Below, in pieces: positions 24,447-34,999 of a stretch of 64,000 bases of DNA (the stretch's first letter is position 1; each line of letters starts with the position of its first letter). The notes beneath the pieces were generated by a model. It was not told where the DNA came from. It searched no databases and saw nothing but the letters and a program-made list of their open reading frames with translations. Both the position numbers and the translations under genes were made by a program. The stretch spans positions 9,300,001 through 9,364,000 of the forward strand of contig NGZR01000002.1 of NCBI GenBank assembly GCA_002197995.1. The letters run 5' to 3'. This DNA is from Gaeumannomyces sp. JS-464. Lineage: Eukaryota > Ascomycota > Sordariomycetes > Magnaporthales > Magnaporthaceae.

Positions 24447-25555
24447 ATGGATTCGGCACGGGTTCTGCGCCCGCCGATGGGTCAGCTGCCAGAGGTACGC
24501 TTGCTGACCCCGAGGATGCGAGCAGCGCCGGGGCTGTCGGTAGGCTGACGACTTGTGTCCAGATGCGCAACGCGGGTGACGACTGGTCCGGACTCGGGGA
24601 CAGGGCCGAGAGAAAGAAGCGTCAGAACCGACTGAACCAGAGGGCGTGGAGTGGGTAGCTTTCCCGACAAACATTCTCGCTCGCTGCTTACAGGATCCAC
24701 GCGCAGGAAAACGTCAGGCTACCAAGTCACGGACAGCGAGTGGGGATGCTGCTTGTTCAGGCTACATCTTTGTCCTCGAGGCCTTTGGTCCGGCAGCGCC
24801 CAGGCCCGTGAACTACAACGATGGCAAGAGAGCAGCCAGCACAGAGCTTGGTGTCGACCAAGACCAACCGTCGACCGCTGTCACTGCCACGCACGACCCT
24901 GCAGCAAAGACGCGGCTGATACCGCCACTTCTCCCATACAAGACCGCCACCGACAGCCCGTTCCATCCATCAAAGCGTGGCGCTAGCTTCCACATCGACT
25001 TCCCGCTTTCGCCAGACCACCACCTGATCACCCTGGTGCAGTACAACGTGCTACGGGCCACCATGACGAATATCAGCATCCTGCGCCTGCAGCACATCAT
25101 CCCGCCGACCTGCGACAGCGCCGCCCTCCTCGTCGCCGCGCAGGATCAGAACCAGTCGACGACGGCGCCCACCCCGCCGCCACCAGCGGACCTGGCGCCC
25201 ACCGCGCTGCAGAAGGCGGTGCCGCACCCGGGCTGGATGGACGTGGCGCCCGACAGCCGGATGCGCGACAACCTCATCCGGGCCATGCACGCCATCGACG
25301 AGGGCGCGCTCTGCGCGGACCTGTGCGGCGGGCTGTACGAGGGCTTCGACGACTGCGAGACGCGCGGCATGCTCGTCTGGGCAGACCCCTGGCGCGTCGA
25401 GTCCTGGGAGGTCACCGAGGGCTTTGTGCGCAAGTGGGGGTTCCTGATCCGGGGCTGCGGCGCCACCATGCGCGCGACGGACCGGTGGCGGGCCTCGCGG
25501 GGGGGAGCCGATGGACTGGTCTGTGATGGAGGAGGGTGGGGAGTCAGGGGCTTAA
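24447..25555 (+). CDS. bZIP-type transcription factor with DUF3425 domain
   Basis: About 327 aa. Exons are 24447-24494, 24563-24650 and 24707-25555. The basic region reads ERKKRQNRLNQRAWRKRQA and is completed only by using the acceptor at 24706, which keeps the downstream frame. The C-terminal DUF3425 region shows FPLSPDHHLITLVQYNVLRA, TALQKAVPHPGWMDVAPD, RMRDNLIR and VTEGFVRKWGFLIRGC, all typical of the family. One extra G in the 7-G run at 25499-25505 shifts the last residues; with six Gs the protein ends at the TAA 25553-25555. Members are fungal nuclear factors, often beside metabolic gene sets. It sits between a divergent SDR and a convergent MFS transporter, a layout consistent with local regulation, which is inference. 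Confidence 0.85.
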
Positions 25556-25672
25556 TGTGTGTTTGTAGTAGACATTATGTATGTAGCTATCGTAATAGGG
25601 AGTAACAGGGAGCCCTGCTCGAGCAATCTCAGGGGTAAAAATCTAGATCATACAGAGGCCACTACGATTCCG

Positions 25673-27220
25673 CTACACCTTCTCGTCCCACTTCTCCCCA
25701 ATCTGGTGCCTCCTGACAGCCTTGGCGCCGACGACGAGCACCGACCCCAGCAGCATCAGACACCCCGCGTACGCCTGGGCGCCCTCGTAGCGGCCGCCCA
25801 TGGCCGAGATGATTGCGCCGGCGACGGGCGGCCCCAGGACCGTGTTGAGCGAGTTGACGGTCATGCTGAGGCCCATGGCGGCGCCGGCGGTGCGCAGGTC
25901 GCGCACAAGCGAGATGCAGGCGCTGGCGTGCAGGCAGGTGACGCCGCCGACGGCGAGGCCGAACAGGGCCGTCCAGGCGTGCAGGCCCGCGGGCGTCGCC
26001 ACGCGCGTCCAGCACAGCGCCATGACGCCGCCGGCCAGCTGCGCCGGCACCATGAGGTTGACGGGCCCGGCGCGGTCGGCGAAGCGCGTCGGCAGCAGGC
26101 GCCCAAACAGGTTGGCGCCCGAGAAGACGAGCAGCAGGTTCAGCGAGTCCGGGTACGACAGCGGCGGCTGCAGCTGCGTGCGGCTGAACTGCGGCAGGTA
26201 GAAGAGCGCCACGTAGAGGCCTGCCTGCGCCTGGGGTGGGTGGGTTCGGTCAGCCCGAGCAGCCAGTGGCAAGTTTGACAAAGTGAAGCCACGCGCCGGC
26301 AAAGAGGGAGGATGCAGCATACAGTCATGACGCCAAAGCTGAACAGAGTAAAGTCCATCTTCTTCAGCATGCTCAGGTCCATCAACGGGCCCGACATCTG
26401 CGTCTGGATCCTCGACCGCATAAAGACGTTGGCAAACACGAACAGGATCAGCTGCATCAGCGCAAGGACTCGCATGGTCCAATCAAACCCGACTGCCGGG
26501 AGCAGCTGGCGCGCCACGGCAGGGTACATGAGCCCCCCGGTGATGTTGCCGCAGGACGCGATGCCCAGCGCCAGCGCCCGCCTGGACGAGAAGTACGTGG
26601 CGAGGACCGAGAATGACGGGCATGCCCTGTCACGTCGGCAGCTGTCGGTCAGCATGGTAGATGACGTTGAGGAAAGAAGAGCACATACACCAGTCCGCCG
26701 CCGATGCCAAACAGCAGGCCCTGCGTGAGCATCAGCTGCCAGTACTGCGTGCTAAAGGACGCGGCCACCAGGCCCAGGGTGCACAGCGACGACCCGAGGG
26801 CCATGATGACGCGGAAGTGGCCCGCGTCGCTCAGCCTCCCAGAGAAGACAGCGAGCAGGTTCCCGAGCACGATGGGCATGGCGCCGATCCACGAGATCTG
26901 CGACGGCGGGACGCCCAGGGAGTCGGCGTAGTAGGCCTGGAAGATGCCAAAGGAGATGGTCAGACCCCAGACGTTGGCCGTCACCAGGTGCGTGCAGAGG
27001 CCTGGGTTTGTGTCAGCTGCGTCTGGACAAGCATCGGTACAGTCGGCAGGGAAGTTTTGCTGTAGTTACACATGAGCCATGCCCGGAGACCTCCGTCTGG
27101 TGGCGGGGCCGTCTGCTGGCTGGCAGGGGTGGGCGGACGGGTCAACGCATCGGCTTCGTAGACGGCAGATCTGGGCTGCGCCTTGGACTCTGGGTCGGAG
27201 GGTGGAGGGAGCGGCTGCAT
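25673..27220 (-). CDS. MFS transporter, monocarboxylate (MCT) type
   Basis: Plasma-membrane transporter of 441 aa, intact with four exons: 27220-27070, 27001-26689, 26626-26323 and 26230-25673. All introns are GT-AG and 61-92 nt. After a Pro-rich cytosolic N-terminus, PPPDGGLRAW marks the MCT-family entry into the first helix (DGG-x-G/R-W-type motif), and TISFGIFQAYYAD follows. Later hydrophobic segments include GIGGGLVACPSFSVLATYFSSRRALALGIA and HASACISLVRDLRTAGAAMGLS, as in fungal riboflavin- and monocarboxylate-type carriers. Substrate unknown. Its 3' end faces the DUF3425 gene with 117 bp between stops. The ATG at 27220 is the first in frame. Confidence 0.9.
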
Positions 27221-28197
27221 TGTGCGTAGCTGTTGGTGCTCGCGAGGGGACAAATATCCCTGGAGACAGGAGATAGGATGAAGAGGAGTCGAATCAAAAC
27301 GGAGAGGTAGATGTCACGGCACCAAATTCACCCACCAAGCAGCGAGGCATGCCTGACTGGGAGCGTTGTGTATTGAGAGACAGATTGGTTATCGATCACG
27401 TAGCGTAATGCCGATGCTATCCTGGGGAAAGGAAATGCAGCGACGAGATGCTGTATGGGTAAGATGGTGTGCAGACGGATGAGCTGGCTGGCCGTCCGCA
27501 CGACGCATATATCGCCTCTCTCCAGCCCAAGCCTGGCCTGGCTCCGATACTAGGGCGGCTGCATTGCCGAGCAGACCGGAGGTCGGGCCACGGCCGGAGG
27601 GCCAAGTGGGTCCAGACCCCCGTCATAGACATCCCCGGCTGGCCGATAATCGGGGCGCGGTGGCAGGGCCAGGTGCCTCAAGGGCGCGGCCTAGACCGGC
27701 CCAAAGCTGCCACACTTTCTGGCTCACTCTGCATCCATGCAGGTACGGGCGGGGTGCTGATCGGGCCGGCGACCGGCCAGCGGGTTTCTCGATTGTGCTG
27801 GCACGTCAGGGGTGCTCGGTCCGACTAGTATCCTCCATCGAGGCCGAAACCCTTCCTCCTTCTGGCACAAAAAGAAGCGACTTTTTGCATATTCCAGCCG
27901 CCAGAGAACTACCTAGAAATCATGCAGGCGATGCCCTCGAGTGTCACAGGCACCTGTCCGACGGCAAACCCACGTCTTGTCCACGCATCCGATGCCGGAC
28001 GCTCTGTTCCCCGAGCTGCCGTAGCCGTCACCGCAAAGCGGAGCCGCTTCCACCAAAGTCCCGTGGCATCTGCAGCTGCTCCCTGCCAACCACGCTTGCT
28101 GTCCCTGTGGTGCATATGGCCGGTGAGCTTGTTTTCCTGGCTTGTGCATATGCGTGAGCGGGATCGAGATTCCGAATGCCACGACGGCCGCGGTCAA
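27221..28197. other. Intergenic region, no supported gene
   Basis: Nearly 1 kb between the transporter start and the end of the ankyrin gene. Frames crossing it are antisense or compositionally random. Confidence 0.45.
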
Positions 28198-30696
28198 TCA
28201 ATTCATCTGACGCTCTCGGACAACCATGACAGTCTCGTGTCCGGCGATTCTTCGGCGCAGAGTCTCTGCCGCCTCCGTCAGCCTCTGGTGGGCAACCTCC
28301 CCGTGACACTTCTGAAGCTCGGTATCCAGGAGCTGCAGCATGGACCTGCCAGACGCATCAACCGCGCGAAGGGCGTCCGGGTCGGTAGTGGCTTCGGCCA
28401 GGAGGCGGATGCACTCCGACGTTCCCTCGACCCGCTGGCTTTCCGACATGCCGCTCAGCTTGCGGATGTTGCTAAACAGAGGAGTTTCGTCCCGGGCGTT
28501 GCGCGCAGTAGGGTCGGCCCCAGCGTCAAGAAGTATCCTGATGACCTCCGGACACTCGTACGAGACACAATGCACTTGGCGAGAGGGCCCTGGTCAGCAC
28601 AGAATAGCAGTCGATACGGAGAGGGTAGGTGGAGTGCCTTACGGGCAGTGCTCCCGGCGACGTCCCCCTCGTCCTCCGGCGGCGATGCTCCCCAGCGGCA
28701 GTTTGCATCCGCGCCTGCCTCCAGCAAAAGCTTGACGGTTCCGGGCGTATCGCGAAGGGGGCAGCTGGTACAAGCTATCAGCAGTGGCGTCACCCCAGGG
28801 CAGTCCGGCCACGCGGCACCGTGGTCGACATCGGCGCCAGCTGCCAACAGAAGCTTGACGAGCTCTGTTTCAGGGCCGATAAAAATGTGACCACCACAGG
28901 CTGCGTGCAGAGGTGTCAGCCCATAGCAGGCGGAGCCACCACAGTAGTTGACATCGGCGCCCGCGTCTAGCAGAATCGGGGCCCACTTGGGGTCTTGCCC
29001 TTCATTATAGGTGAGGCAAGCTGCGATCAGCGGGGTTATCCCGCTGGAATCGGCCCCGCTGCGGACGTTGGGATCAGCGCCCGCGTTTAGCAAAATCCTG
29101 ACAGCCTCTAGGCCATGCCGTGCTTTCTGCCCAAAGGCTGCCACCAAGGGAGTGACCATGTTCCATTCATCCCATTCATACCAAAAGCCACCCCTACATT
29201 CCACGTCTGCGCCACCGTCAAGGAGCGCCTTAAGCAACGCCCAGCGGCCCATTGACCACCGTCGTGCCCGAGAGCTAATATTAACGGTGTCCATTCCGTC
29301 TTGCCGTTCGCATCAAGTGTGCGGTGGTTCGGATCTGCGCCGCGTTCGAGGAGTAGCCTGGCAATCGGGACAACGTCCCGGGTGACGTGGAATCTAGGGT
29401 TTTGCATAGCGAGGGGGCTTCGGCAAAGGGCAGATAGAGGCGAAGTCATGACCGAGTTTGATGTGTCGATGGCTGAGGCGCCGGCGTCAAGCAGCAGCTC
29501 AATGATCTCTTGGCTCGTGCACATACTGCAGGCCGCGGCCAGGGGCGTAAAGGACTCGTCGCTGGGGCGGCGATTGGCATCGAATCAGTGCTTGAGGAGA
29601 TCCCTAATAGGACCCAGGTTTTGAAATCCCGCGGCCGTCTTGAACACGTTGTGAATCTCCGGGGTGTCGTTGATGTTCCTTCCTGGTCCCAGGTCGTGCT
29701 CCAGCCGCGAGAGAAGAAAGCACACCATCTGGTGCGTGAGATGCGGGTGGCATGTCCAGATGCCCCTGTTCTCGGCCATTTTATGCAAGCAGAAAAGGCC
29801 GTGGTCGATATCGCGGTATCCGAATTCCTCGATCAGGAACTCTAGGGCAGGGATCGAGTATTGCTTGATGGCTGCAAGGCAGAGCTGGTCGAGGTCATCG
29901 CGATACACTGTGCCGCCACGGCCCATTAAATGTCTGATGACGGAATTGAGCATATTCCCATTGCCATGGCCATCTGGTTGTTGCAAGCTTGTCAACCAAC
30001 GGGCACGAGATTGACGTTGCGGCATGTGGTGTCCCACGAGAGGGCTAAGAGCTGTTTGCGGATGACAGGAAAGTCAAAAGAACAATGAAGTAGCAATAAG
30101 ATACATACCAAAGAGCTGCGCCATTGGTTTCCTGCCGCTGACACTCGCGCATTAATGTCTACGCCGTGGTCAAGCAGCATATCAATCGTCTCGACATGAC
30201 GGGGCTCGACCTCTTCAGCCACTGCGTCTATGCTGTCTGGCAGCACCATCATCGTCGCCATGCCGGTGCTGGGCAGCGGCCTGGGGCTCCCTTCAGGCGC
30301 AGCCAAACTCCAGGTGGCCGTAGTTTTTGCCTCGGAGTCGAGCAGAAGGCGGAGCATGGCGGGAGCCGCATTTCCAGCAGCGTGGTGCAGGGGTGTAAGA
30401 TTCACCACCTTGGTATCCCGAGGAAAGTGGTTATAAGCTTCAGTATCAGCACCAAGCGCGATTAGCAACACTGCCGTGTCATAATTGTCGTAGAGCACGG
30501 CAGCGTGTAGCAAAATCATGGCCGTTGCCCAGTGTTCCCTGGTGTAGGGCCTGTTTATGTCGACCTGCCCATTTTGTTGAGCAAGAGCCGCTGTCAGGCG
30601 ACCGAGATCGTTGTCAAAAACGGCGTCGTGAAGCTCGTCCATGTCCACGTCGCCCCAATCCGCTCCCGGCTCCATAGCGGAATTATCGTCGTCCAT
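28198..30696 (-). CDS. Ankyrin-repeat protein, with an in-frame stop and frame breaks
   Basis: About 795 aa if read through. Exons are 30696-30109, 30051-28643 and 28589-28198 with GT-AG introns of 57 and 53 nt. The N-terminus (MDDDNSAMEPGADWGDVDMD) is acidic. Repeats are frequent: NLTPLHHAAGNAAPAMLRLLLDS, EIIELLLDAGA, PIARLLLERGADPN, AVRILLNAGADPN, PILLDAGADVN, LVKLLLAAGADVD, TVKLLLEAGADAN and VIRILLDAGADPT. A TGA at 29585-29587 interrupts the frame between DLLKH and FDANRRPSD, with coding continuing in the same frame after it. One base appears missing at 30042-30044 (GGG run) and another at about 29240. Such ankyrin proteins bind partner proteins; no catalytic domain is seen. The frame breaks resemble those in neighbouring genes, but the stop needs a substitution, so a real null allele is possible. 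Confidence 0.75.
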
Positions 30697-31168
30697 CTCG
30701 ATCAGGTGCTAGGAGCCCGGCCGGCCACGCTTCGAAAGCGGAGGGGTCAGCATACAGCTCGGGGTTGAGTCGAGAAGCGTTGGCTGCTTGCTTTTAAGTC
30801 CATACCTGGTACCCACCGAACACGTAGGGCTAGCACCAACAAAGCACCAACGACCATGTGGCTGCGTCTGATTTGAGCCGCCCGCAAATGGGGGCCCCGC
30901 GGCCAACACCCAACATGGTCGCGCTGCTGCCGATTGACAGCTCTGGAGTGGGGATGGCAGGACCGGGAGGCGCGTTGGGACGGCAGGCGAGACAAAATGG
31001 AAGCCCAGTCCACGTGACATCACGTGTTGGCAAGCAGGAACATGTCACGGCGGACCACAGGTTGGTTGCGCCCTCAATCATTAATTATATTAGGACGGGT
31101 TCATTATGGCATGGCTATTAAGGATCGTGATTCACAGCGGCTGGGTTCGCTGGCTGGGCAAGAAGGCT
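30697..31168. other. Intergenic region between ankyrin and BYS1-like genes
   Basis: 470 bp; promoter of the ankyrin gene and 3' flank of the BYS1-like gene. Nothing else recognised. Confidence 0.45.
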
Positions 31169-31730
31169 TTAGGCGCAGAGGGTGGCGGTGACGTCGACGG
31201 GCTCGGGGCAGCCAAAGACCTTCTTGTGGACGGGGGTGCTGTAGCAGTCGGCCTGGTTGGGGCCGCAGTCGAACTTCTCGCAGCCGTCGCCGGGGCTCAG
31301 GATGTTGTGGGCGCCGGCGAAGGGGTTGCCCCACTCGGTGCTGAACTCGTAGTAGGCGTAGTCGGGGTTCTTGGACGACGAGTAGCCGAAGAACAGGGGG
31401 CCTGAGAGGGTCCTGGTCTTGGCGATCTTGACGGTCTGCAGGGGGAAATGCGGGGATGGCGCGCTGGTCAGCCTGTTTTTTTTTTTTTCCTCCTTTGCTT
31501 GGGCATCGTCATTGCATCATCACTGAAAGAGGGGAACGTACCGAGCCCGCAGCGATCATGTCCTCGCTCCAGGTCTGGCCCTTCTGCAGGGCCGTCATGG
31601 CGCCCGAGCCCCCTGAATAGGGCCACGATTGCACGTAGACGGTTTCGTCGCAGTTGTTCTTCACAATAGCGCGGCCAGCTTGCGTGACGGCCACGAGGGT
31701 GGCGGCGGCGGCGATGACGGAGCACTTCAT
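31169..31730 (-). CDS. Secreted BYS1 / antigenic thaumatin-like protein
   Basis: Intact, 151 aa, exons 31730-31542 and 31435-31169 with a GT-AG intron of 106 nt. A signal peptide covers about residues 1-18 (MKCSVIAAAATLVAVTQA). The mature part starts GRAIVKNNCDETVYVQSW, then shows LFFGYSSSKNPDYAYYEFS, EWGNPFAGAHN and a Cys-rich tail (GCEKFDCGPNQADCYS). This is the Blastomyces yeast-phase-specific (BYS1) family, small extracellular proteins with a thaumatin-like fold; function is unknown. A TATAAAAG element sits about 170 bp upstream of the ATG. All frames are consistent, unlike several neighbours. Confidence 0.88.
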
Positions 31731-33805
31731 GGTTGCGGTTTGAGAGTTGGAAATTAGACCGAACAAGTCGAAAGACGGAATATTACTGCTGGTAAAGCGA
31801 GGATGAAGAGCGAGTGTTTGTGTCTGGCTGCTGCTGCTGCTGCTGCTGAGGAAAGAGGGCTTTTTTTTCCCGGGAAGATGGCGAGGGACAGTCTGGACTT
31901 TTATATCCCACCTCCATGGCCGGGCCGGGACATGAGTGCAAGCGGCGCAACGTTGCCGTCCCGAGAGGTGCGGTGGGATGGCTCGCTGCGCTGTGCTCGC
32001 TGCCTCCTTGCACCAGGGGTGATGCACAGTACCTCCTGCCGCATGAGGAGGCCGGACCTCACCGCAAATTGCATCACAATCATGTCGGACACGCAACCCA
32101 ACGGTTGCGTTGGCGTGCTGGTGGCGGGATCCCCATGCAGCAAGGCACCGGGCTGGTGGCTTCTGGGGAAGGTATACGAGACGCGGGTGCGAGGCGGCCA
32201 GGGGCTGAGAAGGCAGCGAGCGCAGCACAGGGAAGGATCTGGTGCAGGACGCGGTGATATCACGCGGTGGGCCGACCGTCTGCCTCCTCGCAGGCCCCGG
32301 GCTGCCTTGTTTGCTGGCGACCGCCTCCCCCGTCGTCGTCCTCTTTACGTAGCCGAAACCTCGTATTCTCCACAGCACGTGGACCGGCAAAAAAAACGGG
32401 GGTCAGGCCTTGTTCCGCAACACGAGATTGGCCATTCCGTCATGCAGCCATCGATCATATCCAATCTCGGCGCGCTTTTGCGCTTCCCGCCAGCGCCTTT
32501 TTCTCGGCCGCCAGTTGCTGGCGGTGTGTGGGATCGCATCGCCAGCGAGTAGGGCCGGGGAAGGCCCATGGAATTAAGCGGGAGCTGGGTGGATTGAAAA
32601 AGAATGGTGCTCGCTCGTATTTCAGGCACCATGCCAACCTACCTAGGTGCCAACCTAAACATAAACGGTGCCCGAGCCGAGTGCCGGGTCAACCCCGCAT
32701 TGGAACGAGTCGTCTGCGGCTGCTCCGTCAGCGGAAAACCGTTTTTGGACTGGCCAGCTTCTGGATTGGATTTCCCCAAAGCTGCACGCATGACATGCAT
32801 AGGTAGCCCGTCCTCCAAGCTGCGAGCAAATGCACAGGCGCACTGCTAGTGAGGTTCCTCGATTGCGTGGACGTCGGCGAACAAACTATTTTGTTTCCTA
32901 CTTCCTCTCGAGCCGTGCACCGCGACTCGTGCCACAGCAGCAGCCGGCCGCATTGCACTGCGTTTTGGATATAACCTTGTCCGAAAATAGCAGGCGAGAA
33001 AAATGCTTGTTTGCGTCGCCAAGGTCGACAAGCCCTCGGCTTACCGCTACGCCTACCTGGCCACCCCGGCGGCGCTGCCAAACACGAGAATAAGCGCTGC
33101 GCTGGAACGTGCCTTCCATTGGTGGGCGGAGTCCCAGCCTTTGAACTCACTGATTGGATCTGGACGGGCACCGACCGAATCGTCTGGCAGTCGGGGTGCA
33201 CGGCGAGTCAGGCAGCCCGAGTTGGCCCAACAAGGCGATTCCGTGCACGGAACGGACCACTTGATTCGGGAATCGTTCATTGCACCCGAAAGGCCGACCT
33301 GGAGCTGGATTCTCTGAATGATATGGGTCTGGTTACGTCAGCAAGTCTTGAGAAAAGATATCGCTCCAATTCCCGCACAACGCTGTGGCGGGGATTCCCC
33401 CATCGACGGGAGCTGAAGACGAAGATTTCCAACCGATGAGGTGAGTATGAGGCGCGCGCCATTGGCCAGCGCCCGCAGCCTGTGGCTGTCACCTGAAATG
33501 CACGGCAGCCGCCTTGCGCATAACCTGAAAATCAACCCTCCCACTGCTCCGAGGCGTCTCCCCCTTTTCACCTCCCTTTTCCCAGGGCCAGTTTGCTCCC
33601 AGATTCTGCTGTTGAAGATAACGCCTAGCGTCGCCATCATTGCCTTGCCGTGGCGCGGGGACGCACTCGGTTGGTGACTCTCATGTGGGCTGCTGGGAGG
33701 CCCGCCGTTTGTTCCCTTCACCCTGCACATTTTCTAACCTAACCTACCCTGCACTTTTCCCCAGGTCCATCGCGCACGATCGCTTGAGCCGACGCCCCAC
33801 GCGCC
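31731..33805. other. Intergenic region between divergent genes
   Basis: About 2 kb between the BYS1-like gene (minus) and the phosphoesterase (plus). Long frames here have random composition. A CTAACC-type motif occurs at about 33735-33750, some 60 bp before the phosphoesterase ATG. Confidence 0.45.
31898..31905 (-). promoter_or_regulatory. TATA box candidate (TATAAAAG) for the BYS1-like gene
   Basis: Minus-strand TATAAAAG lies about 168-175 bp upstream of the ATG at 31730, with a CAG-type repeat (CTG on plus) between. Confidence 0.45.
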
Positions 33806-34642
33806 ATGTCTCCAACGGCATTCCAGATCATATCGGACCTGCACCTGGAAACACACGCGTCGCACGACTTCGCATTTAAACAAACGGCTCCCAACCTGGC
33901 CCTGCTTGGCGACATAGGCCACGTTGCTGACGACCGGCTGTTCACCTTCCTGCAGAAGCAGCTGCGCCGCTACTGGAACGTCTTCTTCCTGCTGGGCAAC
34001 CACGAGCCCATCGGCGCCAGCTGGCCCCTCGCGAGGCAGAGGGTGCACGCCTTCTCCGCCGCTATGGAGGCCCTGCGTGCCCGGTCTACTATCGGCCGCT
34101 TCGTTTTCCTAGATCGGACGCGCCACGACGTCGACAGCAACCTCACTATCCTAGGCTGCACTCTCTTCTCGCACGTCCTGCCCCACGAGACGGCCGACGT
34201 GGGCGCGCGTCTGGTGGACTTTTCGCGGGTTCAGGGCTGGACAGTGCACGACCACATCAGCGCACACCTGGCCGACGTCGAGTGGCTCAACGCTCAAGTC
34301 GCAGCCATTTCGAGGCTGGAGCCGGAGCGGCGTATCGCCATCTTCAGCCATCACAGCCCGACTCTGGACGCTAGGAGCGTCAACAAGAAACGCAAAGACC
34401 AGCCCAGCTCTGTCGCGTCGGGCTTTGCCACTGACCTCAGCGCCCAGGAGTGCTGGAAGAGCCAGGCCGTCGTCTTCTGGGCGTTTGGTCACACGCATTT
34501 CAGCTGTGACTTCGTCGATGGGTCGGGCACGAGGCTCGTCGCCAACCAGAAGGGAACTTCGGCTAAGCCCGAGGAGAACTTTGACCACTCCAAGGTCTTT
34601 GTCCTAGGCAGCAGTCAGGAGACACGAGGGCTCCTCCTATGA
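33806..34642 (+). CDS. Calcineurin-like metallophosphoesterase
   Basis: Intact single exon, 278 aa. All metal-site motifs of the fold are visible: SDLHLE (Asp11, His13), LGDIGH (Asp36), LLGNHEP near residue 63, a mid-chain SHHSP, and FGHTHFSCDF near the C-terminus. It has no signal peptide or membrane span, so it is probably cytosolic. The family hydrolyses phosphomonoesters or diesters; the substrate is unknown. Many fungal genomes carry such Ser/Thr-phosphatase-superfamily proteins of this length. The ATG is preceded by GCGCC and lies 60 bp after a CTAACC-rich element. Confidence 0.92.
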   Translation: MSPTAFQIISDLHLETHASHDFAFKQTAPNLALLGDIGHVADDRLFTFLQKQLRRYWNVFFLLGNHEPIGASWPLARQRVHAFSAAMEALRARSTIGRFVFLDRTRHDVDSNLTILGCTLFSHVLPHETADVGARLVDFSRVQGWTVHDHISAHLADVEWLNAQVAAISRLEPERRIAIFSHHSPTLDARSVNKKRKDQPSSVASGFATDLSAQECWKSQAVVFWAFGHTHFSCDFVDGSGTRLVANQKGTSAKPEENFDHSKVFVLGSSQETRGLLL

Positions 34643-34999
34643 ACCGCACTCGCTGGTCGGGCACACGGCTTCCTGAGGGGTCGTCCGAGTCCGAAGGCGT
34701 TGGCCGTTGGCAATGGGGTTACCGGCCAAATCCCCGCATCGGACTGTCGTCTTGGCGCATCCGAACCTCCACCAAAGGGCCGATGCGGTGGAAACTTGTG
34801 GAGTCGCTGGAACACAAGATCAAGAATTACGGTCAGAAATGCTGCAGGATCCCGTGTTGGCAGCCCAAGCAGGCGCGTGTAAATCCCTCTCTCCCGGCCG
34901 TATTTGAGGGGTTCCGTGCCGCTTCTTCTTCCTCTTCCGATGGCAGCGGTTCGTGTTCCGGCTCCCTGGATCGAGCACCCCCAATTCATCGTGGCCGTT
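34643..34999. other. Short intergenic region
   Basis: 357 bp between the phosphoesterase stop and the beta-glucosidase start. It must contain the glucosidase promoter; no distinct motif was identified. Confidence 0.45.

Noticed and set aside
24651..24693. Shorter intron in the bZIP gene ending TTACAG
   Set aside because: That acceptor shifts the frame off the DUF3425 region; acceptor 24706 keeps the frame and completes the basic region.
31803..32552. 249-codon open frame on plus opposite the BYS1 promoter
   Set aside because: Poly-Ala start arises from the CTG repeat; the rest has no family resemblance and overlaps the TATA region of the BYS1-like gene.
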